Shown piece after piece: positions 14,937 through 21,005 of a DNA stretch of 21,005 nt. The DNA lies in the NCBI GenBank assembly GCA_964501985.1, contig CAZCVY010000112.1, positions 1-21,005 on the forward strand, in the 5' to 3' direction. Below the pieces are notes generated by a model. That model saw nothing but the letters and a program-made list of their open reading frames with translations. It was not told the origin of the DNA and ran no database searches. Every line of letters begins with the position of its first letter. Position 1 is the stretch's first letter. The DNA is from Bog-366 sp964501985. GTDB lineage: Bacteria > Acidobacteriota > Terriglobia > UBA7540. The position numbers and the translations under genes are program-made.

Positions 14937-15699
14937 AACCATTATCGTGGACGACGAAGAACTGAGCCGGAAACGCATCAGCACGCTGCTGAAGTCGGAA
15001 CCGGATATTGAAGTCGTCGCCGAATGCTGCGACGCAGTCTCGGCCATCCAGGCGATCACGCAGGAGAAGCCTGAGCTCTTGCTGCTCGACGTTCAAATGC
15101 CCGGGCGGGACGGATTCAGTGTGATCGAAGCTCTGGGGGAAGAGCAACGGCCCGTCGTGGTCTTCGTAACGGCATACGATCAATACGCGCTGCGCGCCTT
15201 CGAATCCCAAGCGTTTGATTATCTTCTAAAGCCCTTCAATCGTTCCCGCTTCCAGAAGGTCATGCAACGGGCGCGCGTCCAGATTACCCGTCAGCATCGG
15301 GATGATATCGACGAACGGCTCGCGACGCTGATCAAGCAGGTGCGAGTTCCGGACAAATATCTGGGACGCATCGTAATTCGGTCCGCCGGCCGCGTTCTGT
15401 TTCTTCATGTCGATGACGTGGATTGGTTCGAAGCCTGCGCAAACTACGTGCAGTTGCACGTGGGCAAGGAGTGCCACCTCCTGCGCGGAACCATGAACAC
15501 TTTGGAAAAGCAGCTCGATCCGGAAAAGTTTGTGCGCATCCATCGCTCGGCCATTGTGCGAATCGACCGTATCAAGGAATTGCTCTCTTCCTTTGATGGC
15601 GATTATGTGGCGGTCTTGCGCGATGGAACGCGACTGAGCCTGAGCCGGGGTTACCGTCATCGCTTCGACCAGGTTGTGGAACCTGGGCTGAGGGTCTGA
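14926..15699 (+). CDS. LytTR-family response regulator
   Basis: A 257-residue cytoplasmic transcription regulator. The receiver domain (1-118) has the acidic pair D9/D10, phospho-acceptor D55 (LLLLDVQMPG), T82 and K102 (LLKPF), all that is needed for phosphorylation. After a linker, the LytTR DNA-binding domain covers about 150-250 (KYLGRIVIRSAGRVLFLHVD, VDWFEACANYVQLHV, VRIHRSAIVRIDRI, LSRGYRHRF). I chose ATG 14926, with GAGAGG 4 nt upstream and the standard start MAIRTIIVDDEE, over an in-frame start at 14899. It overlaps the preceding kinase gene by 11 nt. It probably receives phosphate from that kinase and regulates nearby genes; the TonB-dependent receptor 550 nt downstream is a candidate target, which is inference from position only. 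Confidence 0.95.
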   Translation: MAIRTIIVDDEELSRKRISTLLKSEPDIEVVAECCDAVSAIQAITQEKPELLLLDVQMPGRDGFSVIEALGEEQRPVVVFVTAYDQYALRAFESQAFDYLLKPFNRSRFQKVMQRARVQITRQHRDDIDERLATLIKQVRVPDKYLGRIVIRSAGRVLFLHVDDVDWFEACANYVQLHVGKECHLLRGTMNTLEKQLDPEKFVRIHRSAIVRIDRIKELLSSFDGDYVAVLRDGTRLSLSRGYRHRFDQVVEPGLRV

Positions 15700-15915
15700 G
15701 GTGTGCTCCAGCGACGCCGCACTTCTGCCGTTCGAGCAGTCCCATCCCTCGGAGACGCCGGATTGTCCCTGCCTCTTCTCTATTCGTCCACGTGGAAGGC
15801 CAATTTTTCGTCACTCCTTCACCGCCATTCGTCCCTATTAACCGACGGCCAGTCACTTCACCCTATCCGGGAACGATACCAAGTCAGATAGGATGGCTAC
15901 TGTAGGTTTGGCGGC

Positions 15916-15951
15916 TGGGCGGTCAAATCCCTGCATGGATCTGACCGCCCA
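15916..15951. terminator. strong hairpin without T-run
   Basis: TGGGCGGTCA (15916-15925) pairs perfectly with TGACCGCCCA (15942-15951). After one mismatch, ATCC pairs with GGAT around the loop CTGCAT. It lies 217 nt after the LytTR gene. It could end the operon transcript, but no U-tract follows, so a regulatory or RNA-processing role is equally possible. Confidence 0.4.
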
Positions 15952-16003
15952 TGAGCACGATAGATATCTCGGGTGAAATCTTTGCATGGGGTGCCTTGAT
16001 TCT

Positions 16004-16018
16004 GCGCTCATTGAGCGC
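16004..16018. promoter_or_regulatory. 15-bp palindrome GCGCTCATTGAGCGC
   Basis: Two perfect 7-bp arms around one central base, about 230 nt before the TonB-dependent receptor start. The symmetry suits a homodimeric repressor or activator. It can also fold as a small hairpin followed by a weak T-rich stretch. Confidence 0.3.
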
Positions 16019-16189
16019 GGGATCGGGGCTTTCTATTTGTCTTAACCCGCGTCCTATGCCGCCTCGCCTGAATCTGCGGTTTCCAACGCCCCGGGCTCAT
16101 ATATCCGTCGATGGACACTGAAGCCAAGGTGCGGTGGTGACCCGGCCATCGCGACTGAAGATTTTGACCTAAACGCAATTGAGACACCG

Positions 16190-16203
16190 GGCACTTCGGT
16201 GCC
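16190..16203 (+). promoter_or_regulatory. UUCG-tetraloop hairpin in the receptor leader
   Basis: GGCAC (16190-16194), TTCG, GTGCC (16199-16203): a stable c(UUCG)g hairpin 46 nt before ATG 16250, probably within the mRNA leader. It may stabilise the transcript. CACCG (16185-16189) with CGGTG (16197-16201) is a weaker alternative fold. Confidence 0.35.
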
Positions 16204-16249
16204 TGCCCCTGGGGGGAGAGTTAACCGGCTTCTTTGGTCAGGAGGTAGT

Positions 16250-19200
16250 ATGCGCATTCACCCGGTTCTGAAAGCACTCGTTCTGGCCGCCGTCATCGGA
16301 TTCTCCGCTACCAGTCAGGTCAGGGCCGACGATATCTATGGCCGCATTCGTGGCACGGTTAGCGATCCGACCGGAGCAGTAGTTCCGGGCGTGCCGGTGA
16401 CTGCCACGAACGTTGCTACGGGAGTCGTTCGATCGGTCAAGACCGGCAGCGCAGGCACTTACGAGTTCGCAAATCTCCCGGCCCCGGCGGTCTACAACGT
16501 TACGGTCGAGCGGACGGGGTTCAAGCGTTTCGAGGCGACGAGCATTCAACTCGCACTCAATCAGATCTATGTCCTGGACGTGGCTTTGGAACTGGGCACA
16601 ACGGCCCAGGAGGTAACGGTCGAGGCGAACCGCTCCCAGGTGGAAACCACGAGCATGGAGCTCGGTGCGAGGATTACCGGATCGGCGATTGTGGACCTTC
16701 CCCTCAACGGCAGAGATTGGATTGAACTCCAGACAACGCTTCCCGGCGTGGTCAGCAGCATGGGTGATTTTGCGGACGCCTATTCCACGAGCGGGTCGCG
16801 CGCCCAAGACAACGAGTTTCTGCTGAACGGGGTTGACAACATCGACTTGGCGTTGAACGTCGTCAATGCGATTCCGAGCCCCGACTCCATCGGTGAAGTC
16901 AACATGATCACCAATACGATCAATCCCGAGTATGGGCGGAACGGCGGGGCCGTCATGAATGCCGTCACCAAGTCAGGAAGCAACCAGTTCCACGGCGACG
17001 CATTTGAGTTCTATCGCGACACCTTTCTGAATGCCCGAAACTTCTTTCAGTCCAGCGCCGCCGTGTTTCACCGCAACCAGTTTGGCGGCACTCTCGGCGG
17101 GCCGATCTGGAAAAACCATACCTTCTTTTTCTTTTCCTATCAGGGGACTCGCGATCGGCAGCCAGATACGCCCGGCCGGAGTTTTGCCGGCCCCACGGTC
17201 AACGTTCTTACTCAGTCGCAACGCAATGGGGATTTCCCGGATGTGACTGCGGACGAGAATGTACTTGGAATTCCCACCCTCTCCCCGTTCCCACTGGTGG
17301 GTGAGGATGGGCAAACCTATCCCGCTGGGACGCCGTATTCGACGATTTTCCCCAACGGCCAAATCCCTTCCGCGGATTTCAGCGGCCCCGCGGTGAAACT
17401 GATCAGTACTTACATGCCGCTCCCCAACACGGGGACCAATACCTTCACGTGGAGTCCCATTTCCACCGACAAGTTCTACCAATATATCAGCCGGATTGAC
17501 CACAACTTCGGCCCCAAGGATACGCTCACGGGTTATTGGTTTATTGAAAATGACACCACGGTGGATGACCAGCCCTTCATTGGAGGTTCGCTTCCGGGTT
17601 TTGCGGAAGACGAGACCGCGCGGATCCAAAACATGGCCCTGACCTGGAATCACACCTTCGGAACCAGCATGATCAATGAGGCGCGAGTCGGGTACAACCG
17701 GTTGGGCTACAACTCGGTGAACCCCGTAAAACCTGTTCTGCCCTCCACCTTCGGATTCGACATTACACCGCAGAGTGGGCCTTCGGGAGCGGGTGTGCCC
17801 TGTATCGATATGAACGACTACGAGCCGCCTTCCGGCGCTTGCGAGTTCGGGTTCAGCTATGATGGCCCGCAGCCGCGCATCGATCAGACCTATCAGGTGA
17901 CCGACAATTTCACTTGGATCAAGGGCCCCCACAGCTTCAAATTGGGATTTGACATGCGCCGCGCGGAAGTGAGCAACCCCTTCTACTTTGTGAACAATGG
18001 TTACTTCCAGTTCTACGGAGAGGGCAATTTCAGCACCGGTGATGAGGCGGCCGATTTCCTGTTGGGAATCCCTGACTTCTACGAGCAGACGAGCGGCGGA
18101 TACATCGACGCTCGGACACAGGAGTACTACTCATATTTCCAGGATCAGTGGAAAGTCCGCCCCAATCTCACCTTGACGTACGGCGTGGGTTGGCAGGTCA
18201 ACACGCCGCAGAATGACATCTTCAACGGCGGCGTGGCAGTGAACGCCTATCGCCCGGGTGAACAATCCACGGTTTACCCCTCGGCGCCTCCGGGAATGCT
18301 TTTCCCAGGAGACGCGGGCATCTCCGAATCCACCTACGGTACTTCCTTCAAACATTTCGCCCCGCGTTTGGGATTTGCTTGGAGTCCGGGCAGTGATCAT
18401 AAATGGAGCATCCGCGGCGGATTCGGAATCTACTACAACCAGATCGAAGAAGAGCTTTCGCTCCAAAACCTGGAATCACCTCCTTTCTCGCTGACCGACT
18501 ACGGCACCGATGACATCGGCGCGAATCCTACTCTCGCCAATCCGTATTCCGGATATGCTCCGAGCTACAACGCGAGCGGGAACCTGGTGGGCGCCACCCC
18601 GGTTTCGCTGTCCAACCGGTTTCCTTTCACTCCCCCGCCGCCGGGAGACAAGAATGTGGACTTCAGCTTCTTCTATCCCATGACCTTAAAGGTGTTTGAT
18701 CCGAAATTGACCACTCCCAGCGCCTATAACTATAACTTCACGGTCCAGCGTGAACTGCCCTCTTCCATCATCCTTCAGGTCGGCTACGTTGGGCATCAAG
18801 GGCGGCATCTGGAGGACCGCGAGAACCTCGACCCCGCTGGCCAAGCACCGGGTGTAAACCCCGTGTGCGCGGCAGACCCGAGTTGCGGTTACGGTACTTT
18901 GGGTTTCACCGAGCCTCAGACCCTTGCCAATCCCCTCACCGAAAACGGCTCCCTTGTATACGGGGGAGTAGGGGTGCAGGCCACGGACGCCAACTCCAAC
19001 TACAACTCGCTGCAAATTTCCGTGACGAAGAGGACGACGCACGGACTGGAATTTCAATCGAGCTACACCTGGTCCCATTCGTTGGACCCGATTTCGAGCG
19101 TGGAGAATGTGGGCGGAGGCGGGCAGCCCAACCCCTTTAATCGTCAAGATAATTATGGCGACTCCGCCTACGACGCACGGCAGCGGTTCGTGATCAGCTA

Positions 19201-19765
19201 CACCTACACGATTCCCTCCATCCGGCACTACAACTCCTTCCAAGCTGTACCCAGCCGCTTGGTGGAGGGGTGGAAGATTTCCGGCATCACGACTCTGCAA
19301 GCGGGGTTCCCCGTCTCGCTCACGGATAGCAGCTATGGCTCACTCACGTGTTGGGCATACACGGGCTATGGCTGCGCGGACCGCCCGAACGTGCTGGGCC
19401 CCGTACAGACCTATGATCCCCGCAACGCGAACCTTGTCAATGCGACTCACGGCGGCACGACGACGCTAGGCAACTATTACTTCAACCCCAACGACTTTAC
19501 TTCGGAGATCCGGGGGGTGCTCGGCGATGCGGGACGGAATTTCTTCCATGGACCCGGTATCAACAACTTTGACTTCGGATTGTACAAAGATACGAAGCTC
19601 ACCGAATCCACCAAGATTGAATTGCGCTTAGAGTCTTTCAACGTCTTTAACCATGCGCAGTTCGGCTCCGTGGGAAACGACGTCAATTCGCCCAGCTTTT
19701 TTGGGCGCTCCACTTCCGCGGCTGATCCACGCATCATCCAACTGGCCGCGAAGTTCTACTTCTAG
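16250..19765 (+). CDS. TonB-dependent receptor with carboxypeptidase-regulatory-like domain (Oar-like)
   Basis: A 1171-residue outer-membrane protein. The signal peptide MRIHPVLKALVLAAVIGFSA is followed by cleavage near 26-28 (VRADD). Residues about 29-115 form a carboxypeptidase regulatory-like beta sandwich (GRIRGTVSDPTGAVVPGVPV, GTYEFANLPAPAVYNVTV). The plug domain includes PLNGRDW (151-157), typical of the large acidobacterial receptors, and the rest is a beta barrel rich in Asn, Tyr and Phe ending in KFYF with a C-terminal aromatic residue, as needed for outer-membrane insertion. It should import or bind large substrates, perhaps polysaccharide or peptide derived, using TonB energy; the substrate is unknown. 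ATG 16250 is clear: AGGAGG lies 4 nt upstream and the signal peptide begins there. The length is normal for this family. Its neighbours are the LytS/LytTR operon upstream and an HTH-recombinase chimera downstream. Confidence 0.95.
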   Translation: MRIHPVLKALVLAAVIGFSATSQVRADDIYGRIRGTVSDPTGAVVPGVPVTATNVATGVVRSVKTGSAGTYEFANLPAPAVYNVTVERTGFKRFEATSIQLALNQIYVLDVALELGTTAQEVTVEANRSQVETTSMELGARITGSAIVDLPLNGRDWIELQTTLPGVVSSMGDFADAYSTSGSRAQDNEFLLNGVDNIDLALNVVNAIPSPDSIGEVNMITNTINPEYGRNGGAVMNAVTKSGSNQFHGDAFEFYRDTFLNARNFFQSSAAVFHRNQFGGTLGGPIWKNHTFFFFSYQGTRDRQPDTPGRSFAGPTVNVLTQSQRNGDFPDVTADENVLGIPTLSPFPLVGEDGQTYPAGTPYSTIFPNGQIPSADFSGPAVKLISTYMPLPNTGTNTFTWSPISTDKFYQYISRIDHNFGPKDTLTGYWFIENDTTVDDQPFIGGSLPGFAEDETARIQNMALTWNHTFGTSMINEARVGYNRLGYNSVNPVKPVLPSTFGFDITPQSGPSGAGVPCIDMNDYEPPSGACEFGFSYDGPQPRIDQTYQVTDNFTWIKGPHSFKLGFDMRRAEVSNPFYFVNNGYFQFYGEGNFSTGDEAADFLLGIPDFYEQTSGGYIDARTQEYYSYFQDQWKVRPNLTLTYGVGWQVNTPQNDIFNGGVAVNAYRPGEQSTVYPSAPPGMLFPGDAGISESTYGTSFKHFAPRLGFAWSPGSDHKWSIRGGFGIYYNQIEEELSLQNLESPPFSLTDYGTDDIGANPTLANPYSGYAPSYNASGNLVGATPVSLSNRFPFTPPPPGDKNVDFSFFYPMTLKVFDPKLTTPSAYNYNFTVQRELPSSIILQVGYVGHQGRHLEDRENLDPAGQAPGVNPVCAADPSCGYGTLGFTEPQTLANPLTENGSLVYGGVGVQATDANSNYNSLQISVTKRTTHGLEFQSSYTWSHSLDPISSVENVGGGGQPNPFNRQDNYGDSAYDARQRFVISYTYTIPSIRHYNSFQAVPSRLVEGWKISGITTLQAGFPVSLTDSSYGSLTCWAYTGYGCADRPNVLGPVQTYDPRNANLVNATHGGTTTLGNYYFNPNDFTSEIRGVLGDAGRNFFHGPGINNFDFGLYKDTKLTESTKIELRLESFNVFNHAQFGSVGNDVNSPSFFGRSTSAADPRIIQLAAKFYF

Positions 19766-19847
19766 CGACCTTGAAGTGAAGCTGCTGTTCAAAACGAATT
19801 GAGCTTTGGGGCGTCCTATTTAAGGAGTTGGGATCGAGGATTTGATC

Positions 19848-19859
19848 TCGCGATCGCGA
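19848..19859. promoter_or_regulatory. 12-bp palindrome upstream of the HTH-recombinase gene
   Basis: TCGCGATCGCGA is a perfect palindrome 34 nt before ATG 19894. As the gene encodes an Xre-type HTH, this is a candidate autoregulatory operator. GCGATCGC motifs can also recur in genomes for other reasons. Confidence 0.3.
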
Positions 19860-19893
19860 TAATTCAAGGCGTGTCGGAAAGCTGAGGTACAAA

Positions 19894-20787
19894 ATGGGCA
19901 ACGGTGTGCAATCCCCACTTCTTGTTGACGATCGGATCTCGCATGAACTCAAGGATCCGGATAAGAGACGTGCGCTTCTCGAAGCTCGCACCATGGACAC
20001 AATCGCATCTCAGCTCCGCACGTTGAGGATGGCGAGAGAGTGGGAACAGGCTGACGTTGCCGAAAAGCTTGGTAACCGCAGGTTGCAGCCCATGGTTTCG
20101 CGTTACGAGAATCCAGATTATGGCCGCTATTCCGTACGGACCCTGCTGGAACTGGCGGAAGTTTTTGGCGTTGCACTCGTGGTGCGATTTGAACCCGTCG
20201 AAAAGGAGGGTCAAGCGAGCCCGGTCGCGGGTGCGACAGTAAAGGCGCCGCAGGCGAACCGGGTGGCCGATGCATTTCGCTCCATTACGTGGGACGAAGC
20301 GCGACGCATGCTGGACGGCGTCGATCGCAGGACGGCAAAGGGTCGACGTGATTACGCGATCCTTCTCCTGCTGGTGACCTATGGATTGCGCGTCAATGAA
20401 ATCACCCGGCTCACCCTCGACGACATTGACTGGGAGCACGAGCGGATCCTGGTTCCGGGAAGTAAAGCTGGGCACGCTGGGGCCTACCGCCTTGCCGGTC
20501 AGGTCGTTGACGCGTTAACTGACTATCTCGAGCACGGGCGGCCAGAAACCACCGACCGCCATGTTTTCATCCGCACGCTCGCTCCGCTGGCGCCTATCGG
20601 CGCCGGTGCCGTGTACTCCTCCGTAGCGCATTACCTAAAGAAAGCTGGCATCCCGGCTCGTCGCGCGGGAACAGATAAGGCGCGGCACAGCGGTGCTGAG
20701 CCACTGATGGGCTCCGAATTCCCGCTCAAACGGGTTGGCGACTATGTTGTGGATCGCCCCTCCCGCTCAACCCAGGTTTATACCTAA
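19894..20787 (+). CDS. Xre HTH domain fused to a degenerate tyrosine-recombinase catalytic domain
   Basis: A 297-residue chimera. Residues about 35-100 are an Xre-type helix-turn-helix (IASQLRTLRMAREWEQADVA, then VALVVRFEP as in stand-alone regulators of this kind). After a linker, residues 128-297 match the catalytic half of phage-type integrases: R166 in TYGLRVNEI, K191 in PGSKAGH, R264 in DKARHS and Tyr296 in STQVYT. The box-II His is Asp261 (usual PHxLRH reads TDKARH) and the later GHR His is Asp287 (YLGHR reads YVVDR). The usual SAM-like core-binding domain is absent, replaced by the HTH. The chain ends one residue after the tyrosine, shorter than usual. GAGG lies about 6 nt before ATG 19894. 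It may be a DNA-binding regulator derived from an integrase, or an inactive remnant; strand exchange seems unlikely. Confidence 0.75.
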   Translation: MGNGVQSPLLVDDRISHELKDPDKRRALLEARTMDTIASQLRTLRMAREWEQADVAEKLGNRRLQPMVSRYENPDYGRYSVRTLLELAEVFGVALVVRFEPVEKEGQASPVAGATVKAPQANRVADAFRSITWDEARRMLDGVDRRTAKGRRDYAILLLLVTYGLRVNEITRLTLDDIDWEHERILVPGSKAGHAGAYRLAGQVVDALTDYLEHGRPETTDRHVFIRTLAPLAPIGAGAVYSSVAHYLKKAGIPARRAGTDKARHSGAEPLMGSEFPLKRVGDYVVDRPSRSTQVYT

Positions 20788-21005
20788 GACGCGACGGTAT
20801 TCCTGCCCGACACGAACCATCCGCCAAGTGACTTATTTTTCATACACTTATAGGAAACGCGAAATATACGCGAAATACTGAAGGTATAAGGCCATTGTTT
20901 TCTGCAAGTTATCTGGATGGCGGAAATAAGATGGAAAAACAGGGAGTTTTTGGGGTCGAAAATCGATGTAACTAGGTTTGCTTTCTATAATTAATCGGCA
21001 ATTCG
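20788..21005. other. AT-rich non-coding right end
   Basis: No gene is seen. The base composition drops sharply to AT-rich compared with the coding regions to the left. It holds the tandem repeat at 20857-20878 and several short ACTTAT/TATAAG motifs. It may be the edge of a mobile element or the promoter region of a gene beyond the window. Confidence 0.5.
20857..20878 (+). repeat. tandem 11-bp direct repeat (iteron-like)
   Basis: ACGCGAAATAT (20857-20867) is followed immediately by ACGCGAAATAC (20868-20878), 10 of 11 identical. The unit is about one helical turn. The pair is flanked by inverted CTTATA (20847-20852) and TATAAG (20885-20890). Located 70 nt after the recombinase-like gene, it resembles a recombinase or regulator binding site. 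Confidence 0.5.

Larger units (their letters stand above)
15700..16249. other. intergenic region between LytTR regulator and TonB-dependent receptor
   Basis: 550 nt without a convincing gene. It contains a long hairpin (15916-15951), a 15-bp palindrome (16004-16018) and a UUCG-type hairpin (16190-16203), listed separately. I did not find a clear sigma70 promoter or an obvious pair of LytTR direct repeats. Confidence 0.6.

Noticed and set aside
16199..16249. Longer start for the TonB-dependent receptor
   Set aside because: The extension lies upstream of a perfect AGGAGG ribosome binding site and before a normal signal peptide, so ATG 16250 is the true start.
81..20955. Similar words at the two window ends (reverse complement near 81-97 against ATGGAAAAACAGGGAG near 20930)
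   Set aside because: Only about 13 of 16 bases agree in A-rich sequence, and the window edges are arbitrary, so terminal inverted repeats cannot be claimed.
1..21005. CRISPR arrays, tRNA and rRNA genes, complete insertion sequences
   Set aside because: No regularly spaced repeats, no cloverleaf or rRNA-like stretches and no transposase gene were seen on reading both strands.

Overview
The window looks like a piece of an Acidobacteriota chromosome. It is GC-rich by eye and codes on both strands. It carries gene types typical of that phylum: a very large TonB-dependent receptor with an N-terminal carboxypeptidase-regulatory-like domain and a PLNGRDW signature, an ECF sigma factor of the HTLQPTALVHEAY type paired with a TPR serine/threonine kinase, and LytS/LytTR two-component genes. 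The phylum assignment is inferred from gene content; no rRNA or tRNA gene is visible.

Layout. About 1-473 is non-coding or unresolved. 474-3416 (+) is a long SF1 (UvrD/Rep-like) helicase with a possible RelE-like N-terminal domain. 3274-4128 is a small graveyard of toxin-antitoxin genes: a reverse-strand ribbon-helix-helix remnant, an intact VapB-like antitoxin, and a PIN toxin broken by an internal deletion. 4167-5416 (-) is a LuxR-type regulator followed by a membrane diguanylate cyclase. 5520-9123 (-) is an ECF sigma factor followed by a 971-residue kinase/TPR protein. A 29-bp element with 21 identical positions lies upstream of both the kinase and the LuxR gene, suggesting the two operons are co-regulated.

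9531-10472 (+) is an exported HExxH metallopeptidase-like protein, with overlapping inverted repeats in its leader. 10564-11519 (+) is an intact Xre/MbcA/ParS-RES toxin-antitoxin pair with a recognisable promoter and an operator-like repeat. 11609-12076 (-) is a small exported protein of unknown function. 12640-15699 (+) is a tightly overlapped operon of two paralogous LytS-type histidine kinases, the first with a degraded ATP-binding site, and a LytTR response regulator. It lies upstream of the TonB-dependent receptor (16250-19765, +). 19894-20787 (+) encodes an Xre HTH domain fused to a tyrosine-recombinase catalytic domain in which two active-site histidines appear to be aspartate. It is followed by an AT-rich tail with an iteron-like direct repeat.

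How the genes may work together. The centre of the window is dense in signalling: sigma factor and kinase, LuxR and c-di-GMP synthase, and histidine kinases with a LytTR regulator. This could control cell-envelope functions such as the receptor and the exported peptidase, but no direct regulatory link is shown beyond the shared upstream element and gene adjacency. Several features (broken vapC, RHH remnant, HTH-recombinase chimera, AT-rich right end) indicate past mobile-element activity. The most notable items are the shared 29-bp element, the tandem LytS pair with one likely pseudokinase, and the chimeric recombinase-like protein.
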